A stretch of 64,000 nt of DNA from Pseudidiomarina homiensis (GCF_003987225.1 NZ_PIPX01000001.1:1836390-1900389); one strand, 5' to 3'. Shown: positions 17,195 to 26,251, numbered from the stretch's first letter. Translations and numbers: made by a program. The notes: generated by a model not told the origin, from the sequence alone.

Positions 17195-18112
17195 ATGACC
17201 GAAACGCCTGAGCAACCAACTAAAACGACGGAATCCATTGAGCTACTGCTAAGTTCTGTAGCCTTGGGGACTGAACTGCATTTTGAATCAGGTCTTTGTG
17301 GTGCTTGGTCAATTCAGGCCAAACAACCAGAAAAAGTAGGTTTTCATGTTTTATCTCAAGGTGAATGCTGGTTTGGTGTGACGGGCAATGAACACTCCAA
17401 ACAACGTCTGCAAGCTGGTGATGTGGTCTTTGTAAACCAAGGTGTTTCGCACTTTTTGAGTCAACATGCGCTGCCCACCGATATGGATTTGCAACAGTTA
17501 GCGCAACATTGCATTGCTGAACACGATCAGCAAGGTATTGTTTGTTATGAGTTGCAGGATCAAGGTGAGTCAAATCAATTGGTGTTTCAGCTGTTGCCGC
17601 CATGGTTGGTCGTGCCTGCTGGACAACAAACTGAGCAACTCGCGCAGCTGTTACAGATGGTTCGTACCGAAACCCAACAACGCAAACCAGGCTATCGAAC
17701 GGTATTACAGCGGCTAAGCGAAATTTTAGCTGTACAGTTGTTACGTCAAGTTATTCAGACGACGCATCACTCCCCGGGACTCTTCGCCGCGTTGCAAGAC
17801 CGTGCATTAGCTCCTGTGGTTGCCGCAATACTTGCCAACCCAGGTCATGACTGGAGCGTGGAAGCAATGGCGGAACAGGCTCATTTATCGGTAAGTGCGT
17901 TTGCTGAACGTTGCGTGAAGACGACCGCGCTAAGCCCGAAAAAGCTTTTGGATGCGATTCGTTTACAACGCGCTAAATATTTATTGCGCAGCAGCACATT
18001 AGCGGTCGAGTCGATCGCATGGGCTATCGGTTATCAATCGGTGACAGCGTTTGGCCGTTTTTTTAAGCGCTACTTAGGCTGCACTGCACAAGCTTTTCGC
18101 GAACAGCGTTAA
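17195..18112 (+). CDS. AraC-family regulator with N-terminal cupin
   Basis: 305 residues. The N-terminal ~180 residues form a cupin sensor (GFHVLSQGECWFGV, LQAGDVVFVNQGVSHFLS) of the Cupin_6 kind. The C-terminal 100 residues carry two helix-turn-helix motifs (WSVEAMAEQAHLSVSAFAER; VESIAWAIGYQSVTAFGRFF), the AraC signature. It sits divergent from the TonB receptor, and such pairs usually mean activation or repression of the receptor in response to its ligand. That link is inferred. Confidence 0.9.
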   Translation: MTETPEQPTKTTESIELLLSSVALGTELHFESGLCGAWSIQAKQPEKVGFHVLSQGECWFGVTGNEHSKQRLQAGDVVFVNQGVSHFLSQHALPTDMDLQQLAQHCIAEHDQQGIVCYELQDQGESNQLVFQLLPPWLVVPAGQQTEQLAQLLQMVRTETQQRKPGYRTVLQRLSEILAVQLLRQVIQTTHHSPGLFAALQDRALAPVVAAILANPGHDWSVEAMAEQAHLSVSAFAERCVKTTALSPKKLLDAIRLQRAKYLLRSSTLAVESIAWAIGYQSVTAFGRFFKRYLGCTAQAFREQR

Positions 18113-18227
18113 GTAACTAAATCACCTTAATACCCTACCAAATCACCGGAACCACCTTTCGGCGCTCGAAATAACGCGAAGCATTATCTAAGCTTTGCGC
18201 AATTCGAAACCTTTAAGGAGGTCAACT

Positions 18228-18767
18228 ATGCAAAAATTTAAGCTCCATTCGATTGAGTCAGCTCCCGATGGCAGTAAAGAACGTCTGCAATCAGCGCAAG
18301 ATAGTATGGGAATGGTACCCAACTTGTTCGCTGTCATGGCAAGCTCACCGCAGCTGCTGGAAGCCTATCAAACGCTAGATAGCTTGTTTCAAGAGGCGGG
18401 TTTTAACAAAAATGAGCTAACCGTGGTTTGGCAAACGATCAATGTTTACCACGATTGCCATTACTGCGTGCCAGCCCACACAGCCATTGCGAAGCAAATG
18501 GGTGCGGATGACGCTATCACAGCAAACATTAAGCAAGGTGAAGCGCTTGCCGATGACAAGCTGCAGGCATTAAGGGTCTTTACCGAACGTATGCTGGATG
18601 CTCGTGGCAACGTTGATCAGCAGGCATTTAAGGATTTTGCTGAGGCTGGTTACGAGCCCAAGCATGTGTTGGCGGTAATACTCGGTATTGCGCAAAAAAC
18701 CATGAGTAACTATACCAACCATGTGGCTGAAACGCCGGTGGATGAAGCATTTCAAGACTTTAAGTGA
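18228..18767 (+). CDS. AhpD-like carboxymuconolactone decarboxylase-family protein
   Basis: 179 residues from ATG 18228, directly behind a strong AAGGAGGT; the frame extends upstream without start support. It has the AhpD-type active site HDCHYCVPAH (Cys77, Cys80, His84) preceded by Glu63, so it is probably a thiol-disulfide or peroxidase-linked enzyme, not a true decarboxylase. The next gene begins 7 bases later. It is distinct from the ahpD copy at 42105. Confidence 0.88.
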   Translation: MQKFKLHSIESAPDGSKERLQSAQDSMGMVPNLFAVMASSPQLLEAYQTLDSLFQEAGFNKNELTVVWQTINVYHDCHYCVPAHTAIAKQMGADDAITANIKQGEALADDKLQALRVFTERMLDARGNVDQQAFKDFAEAGYEPKHVLAVILGIAQKTMSNYTNHVAETPVDEAFQDFK

Positions 18768-18774
18768 GGGCGCT

Positions 18775-19194
18775 ATGACAGATTCGACACAATTACAGAA
18801 AAAACTGGCGTGGAGCTTACTTGCTCTGCGCCTTGGTGTCTTCATCGTTATGTTTGTTTGGGCGCTCGATAAGTTTGTGAATCCAAGTCACACCGCCGCA
18901 GTGTTTGAGAATTTTTACGGCATCGGTGATTTATCAGCTACCTTGGCAGCGGTGCTCGGGGGTCTACAGATCGCCTTATGCGTTGCCTTTGTGTTGGGAC
19001 TTTGGAAAACCCTAACCTACGGACTCATCTTTGTCTTACATGGTGTTTCAACGTTGTCGTCCATGCCTTCCTATTTCGACGCCTTCAATAACTTACTGTT
19101 CTTCGCTGCGTGGCCGATGTGGGCAGCCTGCTTTGTGTTGTTTTACCTGCGATCCTATGACCGCTTCACGTTATTTAGCAAAACCGAGCTTTAA
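18775..19194 (+). CDS. DoxX-like membrane protein
   Basis: 139 residues with four membrane helices (about 13-33, 52-75, 79-98, 105-125). The LALRLGVFIVMFVWALDKFV start and the SHTAAVFENFYGI loop resemble DoxX/DoxD-type quinone-linked or redox membrane proteins, but the match is loose. The ATG at 18775 has GAGGG upstream and lies 7 bases after the AhpD-like gene, so the two probably act together in a redox task. It ends convergent with the methyltransferase gene (4-base overlap). Confidence 0.72.
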   Translation: MTDSTQLQKKLAWSLLALRLGVFIVMFVWALDKFVNPSHTAAVFENFYGIGDLSATLAAVLGGLQIALCVAFVLGLWKTLTYGLIFVLHGVSTLSSMPSYFDAFNNLLFFAAWPMWAACFVLFYLRSYDRFTLFSKTEL

Positions 19195-19931
19195 TCATCA
19201 CTAGTGAGTGGTCCTTTGCAGAGGGTGCATTCACCGTCAGTGGCGGCTGAGCCTTCCACATAGCGCATGCGATGGGAGGCTTTGTCTCGATTGGCACTGA
19301 ATTGATAGCTTTGCTGACGCTGCTGGGGTTTGCGGGCGATAAACTGACAGACTGCGCCACGACCATTGTGGCGATCGCCCTCATGGATGTCGCGTTCGAT
19401 CTCTTGGCTGACCTGAATCGTGTAGCCTTTGAATGCGCGCTCGAGCTCGATTTTGGAAATCATTAAATCTGCGTTGTCAGGGCCACCGGTACCGCGACCA
19501 ATTTGCGCAGTTGTGTAGCCTTCCAGCAAGAAAAAACCGCCGGGCTTTAGGCTCGCAGCAATTTGTTCATAAAGGTGGGCACGGCCAGATCCTGGTAAGT
19601 GGCAGAAAATAGCCACGATGCCATCGTAATGAGCTTTCGGCAGTTCTGCCTGAGTAAGATCGACGACTTCGGTTTGGATACTGACACCACGCTGCTCGGC
19701 AAGCTTGACTGCTTTCTTAAGCGCAACGCTAGAAATATCCATGGCGCAAACGTGCGCACCTAATTCAGTGAGGTAAACGGAATTGCGGCCTTCTCCGTCA
19801 GCAACACATAACACATGAGCTTGCTCGTGAGGAGCTAACAGGTCGGTTGCATGTTCTTGGAGAAAATCATTTGGAGCAGTGCCGTAGATGTATTCCTCTG
19901 TGTTGTAGCGCTCATCCCAGTTGTTGCTCAT
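19191..19931 (-). CDS. Class I SAM-dependent methyltransferase
   Basis: 246 residues. SAM-binding motif I is VLCVADGEGRNSVYLTELGA (an acidic D/G/E/G loop), followed by VCAMDISSVALKKA (acidic end of strand 2) and DGIVAIFCHLPG, LKPGGFFLLEGYT. The layout is close to the TehB/thiopurine methyltransferase group. The protein carries a C-terminal extension ending GECTLCKGPL with a CxxC pair that could bind zinc. It overlaps the start of the upstream EAL gene by 20 bases. Substrate unknown. Confidence 0.85.
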   Translation of the reverse strand: MSNNWDERYNTEEYIYGTAPNDFLQEHATDLLAPHEQAHVLCVADGEGRNSVYLTELGAHVCAMDISSVALKKAVKLAEQRGVSIQTEVVDLTQAELPKAHYDGIVAIFCHLPGSGRAHLYEQIAASLKPGGFFLLEGYTTAQIGRGTGGPDNADLMISKIELERAFKGYTIQVSQEIERDIHEGDRHNGRGAVCQFIARKPQQRQQSYQFSANRDKASHRMRYVEGSAATDGECTLCKGPLTSDD

Positions 19932-21582
19932 GATCTTGATGACTCCGATACCAATCGATGAATTCGTCTGCTCCTAGGGGCTTACAGAATAGATAGCCTT
20001 GCCCATAATCGCAACCAAGCTCGCGCAGGTAATTAAGGTGGGCTTCGGTTTCTACCCCCTCAGCCAATGATTTAATGCCCATCTTTTGCGCCAGCACGAC
20101 GGCTGCGGCGCAAATATGACTGGCGCCCTCGTCGTCTGGTAGCGTCTTGACGAAGACTTGATCAATTTTGAGTAATGAAATAGGTAATTTGTACAAGTAC
20201 TGTAGCGATGAATAGCCAGTACCGAAGTCATCAATGGATACGGTGATTTTGGCTTTCGCGAGCTTCAACAATTCAGCGACAACATCATCAATATCCTCAA
20301 TGAGCGTGCCTTCGGTGATCTCAATTTCAATCCAGTTGCCATCGACGTCGTATTCACTCAACAAATCAAACAACATCTGTGAAAATCCTGGCTGCAGTAA
20401 ATCGTGACCGGTAACATTGATGGCGACTTGTAAGTAAACCCCCTGTTTTTGCCAAGCGCTGGTTTGTTGAATGACTTCACGCAGAACGAATTCACTAATT
20501 TTGAGAATGAGCGTGCTGTGTTCAGCGCTGGGAATAAATTCGTCGGGTCGAATCCAACCCCTTTCAGGATGATGCCAGCGTATCAGTGCCTCAACACCAA
20601 ACACTTTACCGCTTGCGAGCTCAAGTTTCGGTTGATAATGCATAAGAAAATCACCGCGCTCAATGCCTTCCGACACCTCCGCCATTAACGCTAGGTGCTT
20701 GCTAATCGTTTCGCTAACCTCTGGAGTATAAATAAAAGAGTCCATCATCTTGTCGTTGGCACGTGCGATCGCTATTTCGGCGTGCTGTAACAACGTCGCT
20801 GGTTCAATAGATAAGTCATTGAGGAAGACACCACCCAAGTGACGATTTACATAAACAGAGAGATTCTCGAAGTTCGCATTCTCGCGTAGCGTCGAAAGGC
20901 ATTCATTCATGACTGCATCGGTGTCATTGGCGGCGATGTTTGGGAATAAAGCGGCAAGTTGGCCTGCGTGAATACGAAACACTTCGGGTTGATGCGCCGA
21001 CATAGCTTGTAGGGCTTTAGCGTAGCTTTGAATAATCGCATCGATAACGGTAAAGCCAAACGCTGAACGTAACGCCATGCCATTGTCGATACTACAGGTG
21101 ACGAGAAAATAATTCTGGGTGGTAAGCTCATGGCTGTCGCGTAGATCCTGTAGACGTTCTAAAAGTGCTTTACGGTTCGGTAATTTGCTTACCGGGTCAC
21201 GGCGTGCTAATTGCTTTAGACGCTCGATGTAGCGTCGACTGGTATCACTCGATAAGCCAGCGAGCGTGCCAACAGCAACAAAATAGAAAGTGCGGTACAC
21301 CCAATTAATGGTGTCTTGCATCTCCATAGTTTCAGTATTAATTGGCATCCAAGGGCCAAGGGCTATACCACCGATCAAACCAATAATAATACCGCCTTTA
21401 TAACCGAAAATAATGCCGGCGATGGCGATAGGAATGTACATGGAATGGGAGTAAACGTACTTTATCCCGCCGGTAATCCAGACGAGGGCGGTCACACCGG
21501 CGACCGCCGACATCAGCACGACAATAAGGAGCAGCCGTTGTGGCTGGGTGTATTTACGAAATAGATAATTACCGATGTTCAC
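19912..21582 (-). CDS. Membrane-bound degenerate-GGDEF / EAL c-di-GMP phosphodiesterase
   Basis: 556 residues: three or four N-terminal membrane helices (about 15-105), a GGDEF domain (LARRDPVSKLPNRKALLERL at its start) whose signature is reduced to HLGGVF, and an intact-looking EAL domain (VEALIRWHHPERG, EIEITEGT, SIDDFGTGYSSL, KIDQVFVK, EGVETEAHLNYL). The degenerate GGDEF suggests no cyclase activity, so it should hydrolyse c-di-GMP. The membrane part is a putative sensor. The downstream methyltransferase gene overlaps it. Confidence 0.9.
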   Translation of the reverse strand: MNIGNYLFRKYTQPQRLLLIVVLMSAVAGVTALVWITGGIKYVYSHSMYIPIAIAGIIFGYKGGIIIGLIGGIALGPWMPINTETMEMQDTINWVYRTFYFVAVGTLAGLSSDTSRRYIERLKQLARRDPVSKLPNRKALLERLQDLRDSHELTTQNYFLVTCSIDNGMALRSAFGFTVIDAIIQSYAKALQAMSAHQPEVFRIHAGQLAALFPNIAANDTDAVMNECLSTLRENANFENLSVYVNRHLGGVFLNDLSIEPATLLQHAEIAIARANDKMMDSFIYTPEVSETISKHLALMAEVSEGIERGDFLMHYQPKLELASGKVFGVEALIRWHHPERGWIRPDEFIPSAEHSTLILKISEFVLREVIQQTSAWQKQGVYLQVAINVTGHDLLQPGFSQMLFDLLSEYDVDGNWIEIEITEGTLIEDIDDVVAELLKLAKAKITVSIDDFGTGYSSLQYLYKLPISLLKIDQVFVKTLPDDEGASHICAAAVVLAQKMGIKSLAEGVETEAHLNYLRELGCDYGQGYLFCKPLGADEFIDWYRSHQDHEQQLG

Positions 21583-21655
21583 TGGCAGCGCCTCATGGAA
21601 GTTACTCTTAACAAATAGGCGCTACCCTAAGATTTGTCTACAAATTCAACAAAGT

Positions 21656-22507
21656 TTAACAATTCTTTCCCGCAAAATCGGCGGCGCTGTGACGTTCCCG
21701 AACTTGTTCATTCTCGTCACCCCATGCGCGGTTAACCATGCGGCCACGTTTCACCGCAGGCCGCTCGCCAATTTCTTTAACCCAGCGCAACACATGCTCG
21801 TATTCTTGGACCTGCAAAAACTCGGCCGCATCATAGGCTTCGTTGTTCACCACCGCACCGTACCACGGCCAGATAGCCATATCGGCAATGGTGTAGGTGT
21901 CTCCGGCAATATAGCGGTTCGCAGCGAGTTGACGATTCAGGACATCAAACTGTCGCTTCACTTCCATGGTGTAACGGTTGATAGGGTATTCGTATTTGTC
22001 TGGTGCATAAGCATAGAAGTGACCGAAACCACCGCCTAAAAAGGGTGCCGCACCCATTTGCCAAAATAACCAATTCAAGGTTTCGGTGCGTTGTGCAGGG
22101 GTGGTGGGCAAAAACGCACCAAATTTCTCAGCAAGGTAAAGCAAGATTGAACCTGACTCGAACACTCGCGTCGGCGGTTGTGTGCTGCGGTCTAATAGTG
22201 CTGGAATTTTGGAGTTCGGGTTGAGCTCGACAAAGCCACTGCTGAATTGCTCACCTTCGCTAATATCAATCAAAAAAGCGTCATATTCTGCGTCGGTGAT
22301 ACCTGATTCTAAGAGCTCCTCTAGCAAAATGGTGACTTTAACACCATTTGGCGTGGCGAGTGAGTAGAGTTGCAGCATGTGCTCACCAACCGGCAATTCT
22401 TTGTCGTGCGTTGCACCAGCGATTGGACGGTTTATTTTCGCAAACTTGCCGCCGCTTTCTTGGTCCCATGTCCATACTTTCGGGGGGTGGTAGATAGCAT
22501 CACTCAT
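21656..22507 (-). CDS. yghU: Glutathione-dependent disulfide-bond oxidoreductase, YghU-like
   Basis: 283 residues. The N-terminal extension (YHPPKVWTWDQESGGKFAKI) and LQLYSLATPNGVKVTILLEE are characteristic of YghU, a Nu-class glutathione transferase that reduces disulfide-bonded substrates. NPNSKIPALLDRS and FESGSILLYLAEKFG form the glutathione site, and the C-terminal helical domain follows (YTIADMAIWPWYGA). GGAGG precedes the ATG. An intrinsic terminator ends only 14 bases before the start codon, which is unusual (see findings). Confidence 0.92.
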   Translation of the reverse strand: MSDAIYHPPKVWTWDQESGGKFAKINRPIAGATHDKELPVGEHMLQLYSLATPNGVKVTILLEELLESGITDAEYDAFLIDISEGEQFSSGFVELNPNSKIPALLDRSTQPPTRVFESGSILLYLAEKFGAFLPTTPAQRTETLNWLFWQMGAAPFLGGGFGHFYAYAPDKYEYPINRYTMEVKRQFDVLNRQLAANRYIAGDTYTIADMAIWPWYGAVVNNEAYDAAEFLQVQEYEHVLRWVKEIGERPAVKRGRMVNRAWGDENEQVRERHSAADFAGKNC

Positions 22508-22521
22508 TGATCAACCTCCAT

Positions 22522-22562
22522 AAAAAAAGTCCGTATTCAGCATAACCGAATACGGACTTTTT
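22522..22562 (-). terminator. Intrinsic terminator between BON lipoprotein gene and yghU
   Basis: Perfect 15-base stem (AAAAAGTCCGTATTC / GAATACGGACTTTTT) with a 9-base loop and a T7 run on the minus strand. It ends the BON gene transcript, but the yghU ribosome site (GGAGG) begins immediately after, so yghU may be expressed by read-through. The stem also carries a T tract on the plus strand. Confidence 0.9.
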
Positions 22563-22599
22563 AGATCAATCAATTGCCGTTAGTTTTGTATCGATGCAC

Positions 22600-23115
22600 T
22601 TAGTTTTGTACTTCGATATCGTTTTCAACGGATTGCACGCCTTCAATACCTTCAGCGATTTGCGCCGCAAGATCCGCAATGTCTGCGCTTGCAACAATGC
22701 CACTTAGAACCACGTTACCATCGATGGTTTCCACATTGATGTTCATGGCTTCGATCTGGTCCGCTTCAACCAGTGCAGCTTTGACGCGGCCGGTAATGGC
22801 AGCATCGCTTAAAAAGTCGCCCGCTTCACCGGCAGCTTCTTTGGTTTCGTCCCATGCATCACCAGCTGTATCCTTGGTTTCGTCCCAAGCATCACCAGCA
22901 GCATCTTTGGTTTCATCCCAAGCATCACCGGCGGCATCAGCGCCTTCTTCAGCAGCTTCCTCGGTTTCTTGAGCGGCTTCATTTGCTGCTGCTTCGGTTT
23001 GCTCCATTGCTTGTTCGGTTTGATTCTCTGCCGACTCTTGCTCGGCTTGGCTACACGCCGCTAGGGTCAAACTCGAAAATAACGCCAATAAAGCTAAACG
23101 ATTCATTTTTTTCAT
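22600..23115 (-). CDS. BON-domain lipoprotein with LEA-like repeats
   Basis: 171 residues. A lipoprotein signal ends LAAC (Cys21). Next is a Glu/Ala/Thr-rich helical stretch and three and a half copies of an 11-residue repeat, AGDAWDETKDA, like the hydrophilic repeats of LEA and CsbD-type stress proteins. The C-terminal 75 residues are a BON domain (AAITGRVKAALVEADQI ... NVVLSGIVAS), which binds envelope lipid. A role in envelope stress is likely. The gene ends with a short direct repeat of TTAGTTTTGTA around the stop. Confidence 0.85.
   Translation of the reverse strand: MKKMNRLALLALFSSLTLAACSQAEQESAENQTEQAMEQTEAAANEAAQETEEAAEEGADAAGDAWDETKDAAGDAWDETKDTAGDAWDETKEAAGEAGDFLSDAAITGRVKAALVEADQIEAMNINVETIDGNVVLSGIVASADIADLAAQIAEGIEGVQSVENDIEVQN
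22836..22937 (-). repeat. 33-bp tandem repeat in the BON lipoprotein gene
   Basis: Three copies of a 33-base unit encoding the 11-residue AGDAWDETKDx repeat. The copies differ at a few bases, so this is an in-frame repeat capable of gaining or losing units without a frameshift. Confidence 0.75.
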
Positions 23116-23261
23116 CTAATAACCCCCTGTTTTTAGTTAACTTCCGTTGTTAAATGTAGCTCGTATTTACAATTTTGCGAGATTATTTACCCCGAATTTG
23201 CGTTACGCTGGGACTGTGCGAAAGTAAAGTGGTTAAAGTTATTAAAATAACGAGGTAACGA

Positions 23262-23723
23262 ATGGCGCTTCTCGGTAATATACTTTGGTTGATATTTGGT
23301 GGGTTTGTCATGGGCCTTGGCTGGTGGCTGGCCGGATTAATCGCTTTTATCTCGATTATCGGTATTCCATGGGGTAAAGCTTGTTTTGTGATCGGTCGGT
23401 TTGCATTTTTACCGTTCGGTTATGAGGCGATGAGCCGGCGCGAACTCACTCAAAGAACGGATATTGGTACCGGTATTTTTGGTTCCATCGGCAATATCCT
23501 GTGGCTTATTTTCTTTGGTTGGTGGCTGGCGCTTGGTCATTTAGTCGCTGCACTAGGAATGTTTATTATCATTATTGGTATTCCGTTTGGAATCCAACAT
23601 TTGAAGCTAGCCATGATCGCCTTGTTGCCGATTGGCCAGACGATCGTTCCGAAAGAAGTAGCGAAAGCCGCGCGGCAAAAAAATGCTGAGTCATACGTTA
23701 ATAAAGTACGTAACGAAAAGTAA
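23262..23723 (+). CDS. yccF: YccF-family inner-membrane protein
   Basis: 153 residues made of two similar halves, each NILWLIFGGFxxxLGWWLAG-like (GNILWLIFGG at 5, GNILWLIFFGWW at 77) followed by IIGIPWGK or IIGIPFGIQ. This is the DUF307/YccF family duplication. Four membrane helices are expected. Function in the family is not established. AACGAGG precedes the start. It is divergent from the BON gene across 146 bases. Confidence 0.9.
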   Translation: MALLGNILWLIFGGFVMGLGWWLAGLIAFISIIGIPWGKACFVIGRFAFLPFGYEAMSRRELTQRTDIGTGIFGSIGNILWLIFFGWWLALGHLVAALGMFIIIIGIPFGIQHLKLAMIALLPIGQTIVPKEVAKAARQKNAESYVNKVRNEK

Positions 23724-23750
23724 CAGCGAAACACAAATCAGGAGAACAAC

Positions 23751-24785
23751 ATGTCGTGGATGATCTACGGAGCTTACGGCTACACCGGAGAGTTGGTGGC
23801 CGCATACGCTAAAGAATGTGGGCAAACGCCGTTACTTGCCGGACGCAATGAACAAAAGTTAAAAGCTGTTGCCGACAAGCTCGACTTGCCTTATCAAGTC
23901 GTGAATCTTGAAGACCCTGTTGCTTTGCGCCAAGCCTTGGCTGAGCAACAGGTGGTCGTGCATTGTGCAGGGCCATTTGACGTGACTGCTGCGCCGATGA
24001 TGGATGCTTGCATCGCGACGCGCACGCATTATTTAGATATCACTGGAGAGTTAGCTGTATTCGAGTTGGCACATAGTAAACATGATGAGGCAAAGCGAGC
24101 GAATGTGGTGCTCTGCCCTGGTGTTGGCTTCGATGTGATTCCCACTGACTGTGTTGCCGCGCAATTGAAGGCCGAGATGCCCGATGCTACAGCGCTGACG
24201 CTGGGTTTCGATTCAGCATCACGCATGAGTCGCGGTACGGCAAAAACCAGCGTCCGAAGACTAGGTGAAGGCGGCGCTGTACGGCGTAACGGTAAGATCG
24301 AAACGGTGCCACTAGCGTATAAGACGCGCAAAATCGATTTTGGTAACGGTGAAAAGCTGGCCATGACGATTCCTTGGGGAGATGTTTCAACGGCTTATTA
24401 CACCACCGGCATCGGCTCGATCGAAGTGTATATTCCGGCCTCGCCTAATCTGGTGAAACGCTTAAAACGCATGAATTACTTCCGTTGGCTGTTACGTTTC
24501 GAGTGGATGAAGAACTGGCTCGAGAAAAAGATCGAGCAACAACCCGCTGGGCCCAGCGAAAAGCAGCTTGAACAAGCTCATACTTTTGTATGGGGTGAAG
24601 CCACCAATGCTGAGGGCAAAGTGATCAGTAAGCGAGAAAAGGTAATGAATGGCTATAAGCTAACCAGTCGTGGTGCGGTTGATGTGACATTGTGGTTACT
24701 TGAACATAACCCTGAGGGTGGTTATTACACTCCGGCCAAACTTTGTGGTGCGGAACTTATCGAACGTTATCGAGTGACGGACTAA
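23751..24785 (+). CDS. Saccharopine-dehydrogenase-like NAD(P)-binding reductase (trans-acting enoyl reductase family)
   Basis: 344 residues. The N-terminus is a Rossmann fold with the GxYGYTGELVA motif (MIYGAYGYTGELVAAYA), then LLAGRNEQKL and VVHCAGPFDVTAAPMMDACI, as in saccharopine-dehydrogenase-like and mycobacterial trans-acting enoyl reductases. It is a predicted lipid or polyketide-type reductase with unknown substrate. AGGAGAAC precedes the ATG. pldA follows after 25 bases and a thioesterase-like gene after that, hinting at a lipid-related operon. Confidence 0.85.
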   Translation: MSWMIYGAYGYTGELVAAYAKECGQTPLLAGRNEQKLKAVADKLDLPYQVVNLEDPVALRQALAEQQVVVHCAGPFDVTAAPMMDACIATRTHYLDITGELAVFELAHSKHDEAKRANVVLCPGVGFDVIPTDCVAAQLKAEMPDATALTLGFDSASRMSRGTAKTSVRRLGEGGAVRRNGKIETVPLAYKTRKIDFGNGEKLAMTIPWGDVSTAYYTTGIGSIEVYIPASPNLVKRLKRMNYFRWLLRFEWMKNWLEKKIEQQPAGPSEKQLEQAHTFVWGEATNAEGKVISKREKVMNGYKLTSRGAVDVTLWLLEHNPEGGYYTPAKLCGAELIERYRVTD

Positions 24786-24810
24786 TTTCGGCGAAGAAGG
24801 AAAGCAAACC

Positions 24811-25764
24811 ATGCGGTTATGGGTGAGTGCGCTAGTGCTTGGGGTTGGTTTGATGAGTACGTCGGCTGTTGCTGATGATGCGGCAAACGAAGAACCACAA
24901 CAAAGCAAAGGTTTAAGTTGGCAAGAGTTTGATACCGAAGACTTAGTCAGTCGTTTGTGGGAGCTTGATGAAGAGCATAAGCGTGGGATTTTTCAGCTAC
25001 GCACCTATGAACCGAACTTTATCTTGCCAATCCACCATAGTTCGGAGATTAACACGCAGCCGGAATCACCCTCGCGAGGGCCATCTTCAGAGACGCTTAA
25101 TAGCTACAAACCGAACGAGGTGAAGCTACAGATCTCGTTGCGAACCAAGTTATTCGAAAACTTGCTGTTGCCGAACGCTGACTTGTGGGTTTCGTACACG
25201 CAGACGTCGTTATGGCAAGCTTGGAATGGCGATGAGTCATCGCCGTTTCGGAGTACCAATTACAATCCCGATGTTTTTTACATTGTACCCTGGTCTGATG
25301 ATTTAGATTTTATTCCTGGTCCGGCTAGAGTGCGCTTTGCCAAAGTGGGCTTTGCGCATGAGTCCAATGGTCAAACGAAGCCTGACTCGCGTAGTTGGAA
25401 CTACTTTCACTTTGGCGGCGCGGTGCAATGGGGGGACTTGTTATGGGAAACCACCTATAAGCAGCGTGTCAACGAAACCGGTGATGATGACGATAACCCG
25501 GATTTGATTCGCTTTCGCGGTAACTTTGAAAACCGTTTTTCTTGGCGCAATGACCTGAGTACCTACAGCGTGACCCGAATCACGCGCGAACTGTCGTGGG
25601 ATCGCGGTTCATGGCAGCTGGACTTTACCCATCCAGTTAACAGCAATAAGCCTGATGGTCTGCGCTTTTATATTCAGTTTTTCTCTGGTTATGGCGAAAC
25701 GTTAATTGACTATAATCACCGCCAAAACCGTATTGGCATTGGCTTTTTGTTGTTGAATATCTAA
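24811..25764 (+). CDS. pldA: Outer-membrane phospholipase A
   Basis: 317 residues with a signal peptide (MRLWVSALVLGVGLMSTSAVA). The catalytic stretch is FAHESNGQTKPDSRSWN: His183, Ser185 and Asn197 keep the 12-residue Ser-Asn spacing of E. coli OMPLA. The barrel ends in NRIGIGFLLLNI. This enzyme removes mislocalised phospholipids from the outer leaflet. GAAGGAAAG precedes the start. The gene sits between a reductase and a DUF4442 gene, all in one direction. Confidence 0.93.
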   Translation: MRLWVSALVLGVGLMSTSAVADDAANEEPQQSKGLSWQEFDTEDLVSRLWELDEEHKRGIFQLRTYEPNFILPIHHSSEINTQPESPSRGPSSETLNSYKPNEVKLQISLRTKLFENLLLPNADLWVSYTQTSLWQAWNGDESSPFRSTNYNPDVFYIVPWSDDLDFIPGPARVRFAKVGFAHESNGQTKPDSRSWNYFHFGGAVQWGDLLWETTYKQRVNETGDDDDNPDLIRFRGNFENRFSWRNDLSTYSVTRITRELSWDRGSWQLDFTHPVNSNKPDGLRFYIQFFSGYGETLIDYNHRQNRIGIGFLLLNI

Positions 25765-25774
25765 GGCTTAGGTA

Positions 25775-26251
25775 ATGAGTGAAAATTATCTATTAAAGCT
25801 CTACCACAAGTGTTTGCGTTATCCGTTTGGACGGCAGCTATTTAGTGCGTTTTTTGCGCGAAAAGCTCCTTATTTCCGCAGTATTAAACCGCTGATCACG
25901 GAATTACAGCCGAATTTCTGCGAGTTGTGTTTTAAGAAGCGCAAGGCGGTCGAAAATCACATTGGTACTGTACATGCCATTGCGCTATGCAATGGCCTCG
26001 AAATGGCTATGGGAGCTTTAGCAGAAGCCAGTATTCCTAAGCATTTACGTTGGATCCCCAAGGGAATGACAGTAAACTACACGGCCAAAGCCGACAGTGA
26101 TATTCGCATCATCGCAGAGACCCCTGCCGATGCTTGGCGTGAAGGTGACTTACCCGTGCAAGTGAAGGGTTTTCGTGCAGATGGCACAGCGGTCATTGTC
26201 GGCGAAATTATGATCTATATTTCCGCCAAACCGAAAAGGAACCCAACGTGA
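25775..26251 (+). CDS. DUF4442 hotdog-fold protein (thioesterase-like)
   Basis: 158 residues with the DUF4442 pattern: [45 protein letters not shown], where the N-H-x-G-T-V-H-A-I block is the hotdog catalytic region of PaaI/YiiD-type thioesterases. It probably acts on acyl-CoA or acyl-ACP. It begins 10 bases after pldA and its stop overlaps the GTG of yjdM. Confidence 0.85.
   Translation: MSENYLLKLYHKCLRYPFGRQLFSAFFARKAPYFRSIKPLITELQPNFCELCFKKRKAVENHIGTVHAIALCNGLEMAMGALAEASIPKHLRWIPKGMTVNYTAKADSDIRIIAETPADAWREGDLPVQVKGFRADGTAVIVGEIMIYISAKPKRNPT

Noticed and set aside
18113..18227. tRNA or small RNA in the gap
   Set aside because: No cloverleaf or stable hairpin with T tract could be read in these 115 bases.
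22836..22937. CRISPR-like repeat
   Set aside because: The repeats are contiguous 33-base units in frame within a protein gene, with no spacers.
24811..25764. Possible pldA pseudogene
   Set aside because: His, Ser and Asn catalytic residues and barrel end are all present at the family spacing.
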